A stretch of 6,065 nt of DNA from an uncultured archaeon (GCA_902385025.1 CABMDX010000101.1:1-6065), one strand, 5' to 3'; shown: positions 1-5,559, numbered from the stretch's first letter. Program-made: numbers and translations. The notes: a model not told the origin generated them from the sequence alone.

Positions 1-20
1 GAATTTAGGTTTTAGCTGAT

Positions 21-25
21 AAAAA
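21..25 (-). terminator. oligo-T transcript end after the acylphosphatase-like gene
   Basis: Five A on the plus strand read as five T on the minus strand, three bases past the TAG stop of the minus-strand gene. Archaeal RNA polymerase commonly terminates at such T tracts without a hairpin. The tract is short and the window ends nearby, so support is modest. Confidence 0.35.
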
Positions 26-28
26 GGT

Positions 29-574
29 CTATTCCATCCCTAAGCTATCTTTTATCATTCGGATATCAGAATGCATCTGCCTGAAGTTGCTTGCATATCC
101 CGGCTGAATGTCTCCCCTCAGTCCCTTGATCTCGTCAAGGACTTCAGGTATTTTGTCTGTGTTCTTGCATACCGCTTTTAAGTCCTCGCTGATCTGAGGG
201 ATCGCGTCAGTGTTTTTACGCACTGCTTTGAGATCATCCCTCATATCCAGGAGTAGCGGGATAGCTTTATCCAGTTGAACAAATGAACAAAGCATGGCTA
301 CTTCGCTGGTTCGTCCAACGTCGCCGTCATAGTTCTCATGGGTCACCGTTGAGACTTCGGCCATCTCCGGCTTATTCTTCTCAATAGCCTGTAAGAATGG
401 CGCGATTCTGGCCTCATCTCCTTCTACCAGGGCAATTACTTCTTGTCGGCCGTTCTCTTCCCAGTTGTAGGTAGACAATCCAGGCAGGGCAAGGTTCATG
501 GCATTTTTGAGCAGGAACACACGGTAGCCTACATCATGCACTTTGGGACCTGCAATCTTGATCTTCAGCTTCAT
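29..574 (-). CDS. acylphosphatase-like protein with repeat-containing helical C-terminal tail
   Basis: The 181-residue product has an N-terminal acylphosphatase-like fold (about residues 1-85). The motif V-H-D-V-G-Y-R (12-18) matches the V-Q-G-V-G-F-R phosphate loop, with Arg18 as the anion-binding arginine and Asn37 as a candidate for the catalytic asparagine. Classical acylphosphatases are about 90-100 residues and hydrolyse acyl phosphates in the cytoplasm. Here the loop Q-G is replaced by H-D, and Asn37 lies five rather than four residues before the following Gly42, so activity is uncertain. A linker (86-110) leads to a charged helical tail with a 17-residue repeat (113-129 and 130-146, sharing D-L-K-A-V and K-N-T-D-x-I-P), probably for oligomerisation. 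The ATG start sits directly before the first beta strand (MKLKIKIAG). No clear Shine-Dalgarno is seen. It is transcribed divergently from the small gene at 752. The domain call is good; the function is unknown. Confidence 0.85.
   Translation of the reverse strand: MKLKIKIAGPKVHDVGYRVFLLKNAMNLALPGLSTYNWEENGRQEVIALVEGDEARIAPFLQAIEKNKPEMAEVSTVTHENYDGDVGRTSEVAMLCSFVQLDKAIPLLLDMRDDLKAVRKNTDAIPQISEDLKAVCKNTDKIPEVLDEIKGLRGDIQPGYASNFRQMHSDIRMIKDSLGME
137..238 (-). repeat. two tandem 51-nt units encoding a 17-residue helical repeat
   Basis: The units encode residues 113-129 and 130-146 of the acylphosphatase-like protein. Eleven of 17 positions are identical (D, L, K, A, V, K, N, T, D, I, P), and a weaker third copy starts at residue 147 (D-E-I-K-G-L). 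The codons differ at many synonymous sites, so this is an old internal duplication kept at protein level rather than a recent slippage product. Confidence 0.75.
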
Positions 575-751
575 GGTCGTTCTAGATATGTATCCGCAAG
601 CTATTTGGTTGTTTCCTCGGGCTCTGACATCTCCAGCAACCAGGCAATTCTCTCATTTGCATCTTATTCGTACTTTCTGCTATGTAAATATGCTTTTATG
701 GATATTGTTTTCTGGAGAACCTACTTAAGCTTGTACGTAGAAAGGCATACT
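575..751. promoter_or_regulatory. divergent intergenic promoter region
   Basis: These 177 nt lie between two divergent genes and contain no supported gene. For the plus-strand small gene, AT-rich TATA-like stretches occur at about 681-702 (tatgtaaatatgc, then cttttatgga), which would place a start site near 710-728, shortly before the ATG at 752. For the minus-strand gene a weak TATA-like element may lie near 605-612. Neither is a strong consensus match. Confidence 0.4.
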
Positions 752-940
752 ATGGCAGGAATCCCAAGACAGCTAATCAAGCCACGGCTAATGGAACTGG
801 ATTCGGCAGTCTTGGAGCTGGAGGCAGCCAAGGAGATCCTGGCAGATGTCTTTGGGATTCGGCTCTCGGAGGTGGATAAGATGATCTGGAGCCGGTTTGA
901 GGCAGGGGAGATGGGCTCCAAATTTTGCATTGAAAGATAA
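752..940 (+). CDS. small helical protein of unknown function (62 aa)
   Basis: This encodes 62 residues beginning MAGIPRQLIKPRLMEL, with a predicted long amphipathic helix from about residue 9 to 50 (M-E-L-D-S-A-V-L-E-L-E-A-A-K-E-I-L) and a Cys near the C-terminus. There is no signal peptide or membrane segment. It is probably a real gene because its codons have the GC-rich third positions of the neighbouring genes and an AAGG lies six bases before the ATG. An in-frame TTG at 731 is possible, but extending further upstream would run antisense into the acylphosphatase-like gene and change composition. The final TAA faces the DUF1699 gene. I have an unverified impression that similar small proteins occur in Methanothrix genomes; no function can be assigned. 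Confidence 0.6.
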   Translation: MAGIPRQLIKPRLMELDSAVLELEAAKEILADVFGIRLSEVDKMIWSRFEAGEMGSKFCIER

Positions 941-991
941 AATAGAAAAAACAGAGCAGGATTTCTCAATCCCGTCTCTTTTTGCCTGACT
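941..991. terminator. two-way terminator between convergent genes
   Basis: Between the stops of the small gene and the DUF1699 gene is an imperfect hairpin: outer arms AGAG (953-956) and CTCT (976-979), inner arms GGATT (959-963) and AATCC (968-972), loop TCTC. On the plus strand it is followed by five T (979-983). On the minus strand it is followed by six T (946-951 read in reverse). The symmetry fits termination of both converging transcripts. Confidence 0.6.
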
Positions 992-1399
992 TTATACAGT
1001 GATCTTGCTCTTGGCGATATACTTGATGAGGTCGGGACCGAGCCGAGCTTTCTTCTGTATCTGGGTGGCCACATCGTCCATTGTGACACCGGTGGCAGCG
1101 AGAGCACGGATCTCTTCGAGCGTAACATCATCGACTGTGAAGTACTCATCCAGGTCCTTTCTGTGTCCCCATACGTCTCCTTCCAGTAGCTCGATGCCCT
1201 GCATGTCCAGGAATACCTGGATGGCATTGGACATGGTCTTGCGGTAGGAGGGCGGCACCTGGATCATGCGGAGTCTTGGACACCTCTGCATAAGGCCGAG
1301 GAAATCAACGTTGCTGGCACGGAAGGCAAGATGAACCATCTTCTCATTGGGGTTGAGATTTGGGATCTCATTTTTTGAGCTAACAACTCTAAGTCTCAT
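992..1399 (-). CDS. DUF1699 family protein
   Basis: The 135-residue product matches the methanogen family DUF1699 over its length. It starts M-R-L-R-V-V-S-S-K-N-E-I, then has the conserved block N-P-N-E-K-M-V-H-L-A-F-R (16-27), S-Y-R-K-T (51-55) and M-Q-G-I-E-L-L-E-G-D-V-W-G-H-R-K-D (66-82). The first two thirds look alpha/beta. The last 45 residues (E-E-I-R-A-L-A-A-T-G-V-T-M-D-D-V-A) look like helices resembling a small helix-turn-helix, so a regulatory role is conceivable but not shown. No catalytic residues, signal peptide or membrane segment are seen. The ATG is supported by a GGAGA site on the minus strand (1404-1408) and a TATA-like element further upstream. It is a single-gene transcript, convergent with the 62-residue gene. 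The biochemical function of the family is not known to me. Confidence 0.88.
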   Translation of the reverse strand: MRLRVVSSKNEIPNLNPNEKMVHLAFRASNVDFLGLMQRCPRLRMIQVPPSYRKTMSNAIQVFLDMQGIELLEGDVWGHRKDLDEYFTVDDVTLEEIRALAATGVTMDDVATQIQKKARLGPDLIKYIAKSKITV

Positions 1400-1403
1400 T
1401 TAA

Positions 1404-1455
1404 TCTCCAATTTACTAAAGATTGTTTCCTAGTATTAATAGACACTTTAGCTATA
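1404..1455 (-). promoter_or_regulatory. promoter and ribosome binding site of the DUF1699 gene
   Basis: Read on the minus strand, a TATA-like element tatagctaaag (1445-1455) is followed about 25 nt later by a likely start site near 1424. A GGAG core (1405-1408) then lies five bases before the ATG. This gives a short leader of about 25 nt and fixes the start codon at 1399. Confidence 0.5.
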
Positions 1456-1694
1456 CACATCCGTTCAGAACGATATCAATAGGGCATTTACATATTCATA
1501 AAAAATATTTTGTCGCCTTTTGAGATACAAAATTTTACAAAATTCATTGCAGATTAATGGATGATAAAATATAATTGTTTCTTCGCTTTGAAGCTCCGCG
1601 ATACTGTGCTGCCAAGCGATTGCAAATCAATTTTTTAGAACTTTGCTCGATAGAGTCATTATTTAAAGCTTGTGGACAATCGTGCGAACACTCT

Positions 1695-1750
1695 GCAATA
1701 ATAGACGCAATAATAGCCATCTTTATGGGAAAGTGCATCGATAAGTGCAT
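1695..1750. repeat. two short direct repeats with a 12-nt period
   Basis: The 10-mer gcaataatag occurs at 1695-1704 and again at 1707-1716. The 8-mer aagtgcat occurs at 1731-1738 and again at 1743-1750. Both pairs have exactly the same 12-nt spacing. They sit in the gene-poor stretch and could be slippage products, protein-binding half-sites about one helical turn apart, or remnants of a repetitive helix-coding gene. Confidence 0.4.
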
Positions 1751-1846
1751 TGAAAATAGCAGGAGAATTTTCCGCCATAAGAAATTGACCTTGCCTATGC
1801 ACAGTGATGGTTTGGTTATTTATTCTTGCAGGGCCTAATTATAATC

Positions 1847-2263
1847 ATGCCCATCCTTCGAGAAGACAAAGACCTTAAAGACGCTCTTGTGGAATGCCAT
1901 AACATTTGCGTCATAGGCATATCGCCAGATCCCTATAAGCCCAGCTACTTTGTGTCCGATGTGCTGAAGAGCCGCGGATTCAAGCTCTTCCTTGTAAACC
2001 CCAACTATGCAGGCAGGATAATTCTTGGCGAGAGGGTCTATGCATCTATCCGCGACGTGCCTGAGGAAATTGATATTGTAGACGTATTCCGGAGGCCTTC
2101 AGCCGTCCCTGCTCTGGCAGAAGAGGCCAAGCAAAAGGGCTTCAAGGTCTTCTGGATGCAGCCGGGAACAGAAAGCCCTGAGGCCATAAAGCGGCTGGAC
2201 AAAGAGGGATACAAAGTAGTAGCAGGAAGGTGCGCCAAAATAGAGTCCACCAGACTGCTATGA
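1847..2263 (+). CDS. YccU-type CoA-binding domain protein
   Basis: The 138-residue single-domain protein matches the CoA-binding Rossmann family (CoA_binding_2, as in bacterial YccU of about 137 residues). The nucleotide loop is V-I-G-I-S-P-D-P-Y-K-P-S (22-33). Next come V-N-P (50-52), I-L-G-E-R-V-Y-A-S (59-67), D-I-V-D-V-F-R (76-82), V-F-W-M-Q-P-G (101-107) and the family signature R-C-x-K-I-E (128-133). Such proteins resemble the CoA-binding half of succinyl-CoA synthetase and bind CoA or acyl-CoA, but their role is not established. A longer form opening at TTG 1826 adds seven hydrophobic residues. ATG 1847 fits the family length better. No good Shine-Dalgarno precedes it; a weak TATA-like ttatttatt at 1815-1823 would allow leaderless translation. 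It probably forms its own transcript, ending at the T tract near 2330. Confidence 0.9.
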   Translation: MPILREDKDLKDALVECHNICVIGISPDPYKPSYFVSDVLKSRGFKLFLVNPNYAGRIILGERVYASIRDVPEEIDIVDVFRRPSAVPALAEEAKQKGFKVFWMQPGTESPEAIKRLDKEGYKVVAGRCAKIESTRLL

Positions 2264-2327
2264 TGCTGCATGAATCAATCTGACAAAAGATTCTGGCAGA
2301 AAACCCCAACTGCAGGGCTTTAGAAGA

Positions 2328-2334
2328 TTTTTTT
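2328..2334 (+). terminator. T7 terminator after the CoA-binding protein gene
   Basis: An uninterrupted run of seven T lies about 65 nt after the TGA stop at 2261-2263 and ahead of the next promoter. This is typical of archaeal intrinsic termination. No strong hairpin precedes it. Confidence 0.5.
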
Positions 2335-2351
2335 GACAACAATATCTCATC

Positions 2352-2391
2352 AGCAAAAGCTAAATAGCCCAGCCGAAAGTAGTGCTGATCG
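2352..2391 (+). promoter_or_regulatory. promoter of the prenyl synthase/radical SAM operon
   Basis: The sequence agcaaaagctaaatagccc (from 2352) resembles an archaeal purine-rich BRE followed by a TATA box centred near 2363. The ATG at 2392 lies about 29 nt downstream, where transcription would be expected to start, and no Shine-Dalgarno is visible before it. The mRNA is therefore probably leaderless or nearly so. Confidence 0.5.
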
Positions 2392-3261
2392 ATGTTCTCC
2401 GGCTGGGATGAGTACCATTTGATTAACCAGCAGCTTGCTCTGCTATTGAGGACTATGCCCGCGTCCGATCTCGGTGAGATCATTAGCTATGTACTCTCCG
2501 CGCCGGGCAAGAGGGTTCGGCCCCTTATCCTCCTTATCTCTTCAGAGGCTTTTGGCGGAAAGGCAACGGAGGCCATAAATGCCGCTCTGGCTATCGAGCT
2601 GGTTCACGCTGCATCCCTTGTGCATGACGATATTCTGGACATCGGGGTTGAGAGGAGGGGCTCGCCCAGCACCTTTCAGCGCTTCGGCCCGGAGGCCGCG
2701 CTTCTCGCGGGCGACTATCTGATCTCTCGCTCCATTGAGCTCATATCTCACTACAGCCCCCAGGTGATTCAAGCCTTTGCTCATGCCTGTATGGACATGT
2801 CTGAGGGAGAGATGATGGACCTGTCCGCCACCAGTTCGCCCGAAGATTATTATCAGTGCATCTCCAAGAAAACGGCATCTCTTTTCTCCGCCTCCGCCAA
2901 GATCGGAGGGCTCATCGCCTGCGCCTCGGATGAGGATGTGGCAAACCTTGAGAGCTATGGGATGCACCTGGGCCTGGGATATCAAGTTCTGGACGATTTG
3001 GAGGAGGATCTGGGACTGGATCAGGGAAAGTCGTCCAAGAAGACCTCCGTGACTCTCCCCCGAATCCACCGCAGCCAGTTCTCGGATGAAGTCGCACGGC
3101 AGATGTGCATTCGAGCCATTGAAGATCACAGTTCCAATGCGAAATTTGCTCTAAGAAAGTCCGCGGGAAGCGAAGAGATGCTTGCTCGCTTGGAATGCAT
3201 AGTAAATGAGATGACGCGCCGAGGACTCTTGAGATGCAAATCGCAAAAAAGCCTCTGCTGA
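2392..3261 (+). CDS. trans-polyprenyl diphosphate synthase (GGPP/longer-chain type)
   Basis: The 289-residue product is a class I trans-isoprenyl diphosphate synthase, which condenses isopentenyl diphosphate onto an allylic diphosphate. Visible motifs: G-K-R-V-R-P (39-44, diphosphate binding), first aspartate-rich motif D-D-I-L-D (79-83), R-R-G (88-90), K-T (160-161), and Y-Q-V-L-D-D-L-E-E-D (197-206) at the second aspartate-rich site. That second motif reads DDxxE rather than DDxxD, and the usual G-K-x-x-G-x-D-L loop after it is altered, although T-L-P (221-223) is kept. The residues four and five places before the first motif are small (Ser75, Ala74), as in long-chain synthases, so the product may exceed C20. 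In these methanogens candidates are GGPP for archaeal lipids or the side chain of methanophenazine. It overlaps the radical SAM gene by 28 nt. Family certain; chain length inferred. Confidence 0.93.
   Translation: MFSGWDEYHLINQQLALLLRTMPASDLGEIISYVLSAPGKRVRPLILLISSEAFGGKATEAINAALAIELVHAASLVHDDILDIGVERRGSPSTFQRFGPEAALLAGDYLISRSIELISHYSPQVIQAFAHACMDMSEGEMMDLSATSSPEDYYQCISKKTASLFSASAKIGGLIACASDEDVANLESYGMHLGLGYQVLDDLEEDLGLDQGKSSKKTSVTLPRIHRSQFSDEVARQMCIRAIEDHSSNAKFALRKSAGSEEMLARLECIVNEMTRRGLLRCKSQKSLC
3221..3224 (+). promoter_or_regulatory. internal Shine-Dalgarno for the radical SAM gene
   Basis: GAGG lies inside the 3' end of the prenyl synthase gene, nine bases before ATG 3234. It supports this start even though it overlaps the upstream gene, and it suggests translational coupling. 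Confidence 0.55.
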
Positions 3262-4370
3262 AGATCGATGCCTCAGCAAGGGGACAGGGCATTGAGCTGT
3301 GCGCCAGGGGCCCGCTGGCACCACTGGCAAAGCCCATTCTGGATCGAATCAACAAGATCTTCCTGGATGAGAAGCCGATCAGCTCCGGCCCTGACAAATT
3401 CATATTCTCTACCTGGGTCCCTCCTGCGCCGAGCATCGCCTTCGATCGAATGCTTTCCGCCCAAGTCGGCACCATAATTCGCCATCCGGTTCCGGACCAG
3501 TTTTCCATAGCTGTGATGAGGGCTTGTCCCAATGACTGCATTCACTGCAGCGCACCCAGCAGGCAGGGCGATGTCCTGGAGAGCAGTGTGGTCAAGAGAG
3601 CCATCTCTGAGGCTCAGGACTTGGGATCCTATCTCATCACATTCGACGGAGGGGAGACGATGCTGCGAAAAGATCTTCCCCATCTCGTATCCACTGTGGA
3701 CTCGCGGGCCATTGCCACATCCTTCACCAGCGGTTACAACCTCACTAGGAGCCTAGCGGAAGATCTCAAGCGGGCGGGACTGTATGCCGTGCGAATCAGC
3801 ATCGACAGTCCCGATGAAGAGGAGCACGATCGCATGCGTGGCCGCAAGGGCGCTTTTCAGGATGCACTTTGCGGAGTCAGAAATGCACTGGATGCGGGAC
3901 TGCTGGTTGATCTCTTTATGGTGACAGGGCCCCACAACATAGATCGTCTGGAGGATGCCTTCTCTATGGCCCGGGAGCTTGGGGTGCACGAGCTTTCTCT
4001 CTATGAGATCGTAGCTGTGGGCCGCTGGTCTGCTCATGAGAATGAAGTGCTTTGTGCCGAAGATGTGCAGAGGCTGGAGAGCTTTCATAAAGAGATGAAC
4101 CGTAGAGACGGCCCACGCGTGACGGCTCTGCCGTATCTCCTCGGACCGGATATGTTCGGATGCTTTGCGGGCCGCAGGTGGATTCATGTTGACGGAGCAG
4201 GCGAGGCGCTGCCCTGCGCCTACATGCCACTTGGATTTGGGAATATCAAGGAGAAGAGCCTGAGAGAGATATGGAGAGATATGATCCGCTACCCATGGTT
4301 CCATAAAAGATGCTCCTGCCAGATGAGGGACCCGAAATTCCGGAAGGCCCACCGGCAGATCCTGGAGTGA
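3234..4370 (+). CDS. radical SAM protein with twitch/SPASM-like C-terminus
   Basis: The 378-residue product has a ~90-residue N-terminal extension, then the radical SAM cluster motif C98-x3-C102-x2-C105 (A-C-P-N-D-C-I-H-C). The SAM-binding G-G-E follows at 139-141 (F-D-G-G-E-T) and the barrel strand R-I-S-I-D-S at 187-192. The C-terminus carries C310-x12-G-x4-C328, matching the SPASM opening signature, then G-N-I (336-338), a family-like S-L-R-E-I-W (342-347) and C360-x-C362. These four cysteines could hold one auxiliary 4Fe-4S cluster. SPASM/twitch enzymes modify peptides, cofactors or tetrapyrroles by 5'-deoxyadenosyl radical chemistry; the substrate here is unknown. The N-terminal segment (F-S-T-W-V-P-P-A-P-S, 58-67) is not a domain I can name. 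It starts within the prenyl synthase gene and so probably shares its operon and pathway. AhbC/AhbD-type haem enzymes were considered but lack such an N-terminal extension. Confidence 0.9.
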   Translation: MQIAKKPLLKIDASARGQGIELCARGPLAPLAKPILDRINKIFLDEKPISSGPDKFIFSTWVPPAPSIAFDRMLSAQVGTIIRHPVPDQFSIAVMRACPNDCIHCSAPSRQGDVLESSVVKRAISEAQDLGSYLITFDGGETMLRKDLPHLVSTVDSRAIATSFTSGYNLTRSLAEDLKRAGLYAVRISIDSPDEEEHDRMRGRKGAFQDALCGVRNALDAGLLVDLFMVTGPHNIDRLEDAFSMARELGVHELSLYEIVAVGRWSAHENEVLCAEDVQRLESFHKEMNRRDGPRVTALPYLLGPDMFGCFAGRRWIHVDGAGEALPCAYMPLGFGNIKEKSLREIWRDMIRYPWFHKRCSCQMRDPKFRKAHRQILE

Positions 4371-4419
4371 CAACCACGTACGGTGATGCTCCTGGACGAA
4401 CGCATGGATCTCGCGCAGG

Positions 4420-4456
4420 ATAATAAGTTTATGTTATTAATATCTTATTATATAAC
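4420..4456 (+). promoter_or_regulatory. TATA-rich region with inverted repeat before the secreted gene
   Basis: An AT-rich block holds ataataag (4420-4427) and its exact reverse complement cttattat (4444-4451). The strong TATA-like ttattatataac (4445-4456) overlaps the second arm. Used as a promoter it would start transcription near 4480 and give a leader of about 105 nt for the gene at 4587. The inverted repeat could instead be an operator or the end of the radical SAM transcript. The rest of the 216-nt gap shows nothing else certain. Confidence 0.4.
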
Positions 4457-4559
4457 GGTGTTTGTCGAATAACCATTAGCCTTATCAAGTAATAATCAGC
4501 ATGCCATTTTCAATAGTGCCAGATAGAAGGAGAGTGGGCTAACCTCACCGACATTTATG

Positions 4560-4577
4560 GCGCTTAAAAACGGAGGT
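4560..4577 (+). promoter_or_regulatory. leader octamer plus strong Shine-Dalgarno of the first secreted gene
   Basis: GCGCTTAA (4560-4567) is followed by GGAGGT (4572-4577), nine bases before ATG 4587. This perfect site shows that translation should begin at 4587, not at the in-frame ATG 4803, which has no such site. The same octamer and GGAGGT arrangement recurs before the paralogue at 5589. Confidence 0.7.
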
Positions 4578-4586
4578 TACGAAATC

Positions 4587-5303
4587 ATGCGATTCAAAAT
4601 GTGGATCTTATCATCTTTGCTCTTCATTGCCTTTCTGATAGTTATGGCTCATGGCATCAACTGGAGCGATACGAGTGGAGATTCTGATGAAATGATAAGT
4701 TCCGGGTAGACGGAAGTAATATCCTCCCCAGAGCCTGCATCGGCCAATACCCCAAAGAAGTCAAGGGAGGCTCAAAAGAACAAGAGCTCGCTGGATTGGA
4801 CCATGCCGAGCACACTCGATGGAACCGGAAGCACCCCAAAGGCGTCCAGAGCTGATTCCAGTCAAGCAAGCAGCTCGACAGATCAATCTACTTCCAGCTC
4901 AGAAAATGCTGGCGCTTCTGCTGCAGCATCCTCAACGGCTGAGACGGAGCTGCCCCCCACAACTGCAGAGGCTCCGGTAATGTCGTCTGTAGCAGGAAGC
5001 TGGTCATTTAAGCTGATCGATAGCATCGAGCGGAATCTGATTCTTTCCCTCTTCCAGAATAAGGATAATGTCTTTGGAACCGGAAAGATAAGGGATGGAA
5101 ACAAAACCCTTGATATATCGGCATCAGGATCGGTTCAGGATAATATGATGGATCTGGCCATCAGCTCTACAGGAAGCGTGAGCCTCTACAAGCTGAAGCT
5201 GGAACTCGGAAATGAGACCGCTTATGGAGATTATCAGGCATATTCCGCAAGTGGAGAATCCTGGAACGGAAGTGCAGACGGTCAGATGACTGCACCCCTG
5301 TAG
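4587..5303 (+). pseudogene. secreted paralogue gene interrupted by in-frame TAG at codon 41
   Basis: From ATG 4587 the frame encodes a signal peptide (MRFKMWILSSLLFIAFLIVM, cleavage probably near A-H-G, 21-23) and stops at TAG 4707-4709. The same frame then stays open to TAG 5301-5303, for a virtual length of 238 residues. Residues 42-136 form a Ser/Thr/Pro/Ala-rich, low-complexity linker. Residues 137-238 form the C-terminal domain: G-S-W-S-F, F-Q-N-K-D-N-V-F-G-T-G, S-G-S-V, L-Y-K, W-N-G-S-A-D-G, probably all-beta. This domain is shared with the downstream gene at 5589. Only the open part from 4803 would be called as an intact frame, but it has no signal peptide and no Shine-Dalgarno, so it is unlikely to be a separate gene. 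A single C-to-T change from CAG would explain the stop. Alternatives are read-through or sequencing error. The function is unknown; an envelope or exported protein is inferred. Confidence 0.75.
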
Positions 5304-5347
5304 AGCCGATCCAATGGCTTTATGCTAATGGCGCCAGGCCCCCATCA

Positions 5348-5460
5348 TTTTTCTTTTCGAGTCTTTCCGGCTATATTGGATCTCAATTATTATGCGCTAT
5401 GTATCTGTTAATTCTTTATTAATTTATAATTTTTATTTTTTTAACTCTGAATTCGTTTTT
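5348..5460 (+). terminator. T-rich terminator region after the first secreted gene
   Basis: T tracts at 5348-5352 (T5), 5430-5434 (T5), 5436-5442 (T7) and 5456-5460 (T5) follow the stop at 5301-5303. Such clustered tracts are usual for archaeal 3' ends. They suggest the two paralogues are transcribed separately. Confidence 0.5.
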
Positions 5461-5482
5461 CGCTATTGTGACATCTAAACCT

Positions 5483-5499
5483 TAATATAGTATATATTA
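5483..5499 (+). promoter_or_regulatory. TATA region of the second secreted gene, with perfect inverted repeat
   Basis: taatata (5483-5489) and tatatta (5493-5499) are exact reverse complements separated by gta. The block is the best TATA candidate before the gene at 5589, predicting a start site near 5515-5525 and a leader of about 65-75 nt. The symmetry may simply come from low-complexity AT sequence. Confidence 0.45.
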
Positions 5500-5559
5500 T
5501 TCATATTAAATTATATTTCTTGCTGCCGTTTCAAAGGATAACTTTTTAATCTTCGAGGT

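Larger units (their letters stand above)
1400..1846. other. 447-nt AT-rich stretch with no supported gene
   Basis: Apart from the DUF1699 promoter at its left end, nothing clearly coding is seen. Both strands carry open frames: plus 1575-1838, opening with TTG, and minus 1544-1750. Neither has a Shine-Dalgarno, a recognisable motif or neighbour-like codon use. A strong TATA-like run (ataaaatataat, 1563-1574) could drive an untranslated RNA or a long leader for the CoA-binding gene. Short direct repeats are present (acaaaatt at 1527 and 1537, and the 12-nt-period pairs at 1695-1750). The stretch may be a decayed gene remnant. Confidence 0.45.

Noticed and set aside
443..751. Longer version of the 62-residue gene reaching back to 443
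   Set aside because: The extra part is antisense to the acylphosphatase-like gene and then crosses AT-rich promoter sequence; its composition and residues do not look coding.
721..1227. 168-residue minus-strand frame
   Set aside because: It lies over the DUF1699 gene in another frame and antisense to the small gene, with Ser/Arg-rich shadow composition.
1575..1838. 87-residue plus-strand frame with many cysteines
   Set aside because: It opens at TTG without a ribosome site, has AT-rich codons unlike its neighbours and no motif. The minus-strand frame at 1544-1750 is equally unsupported.
2542..3129. 195-residue minus-strand frame
   Set aside because: It is antisense to the prenyl synthase, whose motifs span the same bases; no independent start signal or motif.
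3753..4373. 206-residue minus-strand frame
   Set aside because: It is wholly antisense to the radical SAM gene, whose motifs are clear; a shadow frame typical of GC-rich third positions.
4386..4472. 28-residue frame just after the radical SAM gene
   Set aside because: GGTG abuts the ATG with no spacing for a ribosome site, and the second half runs through the TATA-like block. It could be a leader peptide, but nothing supports it.
4707..4709. Pyrrolysine codon in the secreted gene
   Set aside because: Two genes in this window end at TAG (29-31 on minus, 5301-5303 on plus), the affected protein is not a methylamine methyltransferase, and Methanothrix-like organisms are not known to use pyrrolysine. 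Kept only as a minor alternative in the findings.
4803..5303. Separate 166-residue gene starting at ATG 4803
   Set aside because: It is in frame with the signal-peptide start at 4587, has no Shine-Dalgarno, and the region 4710-4802 continues the same low-complexity linker. It is best read as the downstream part of one interrupted gene.
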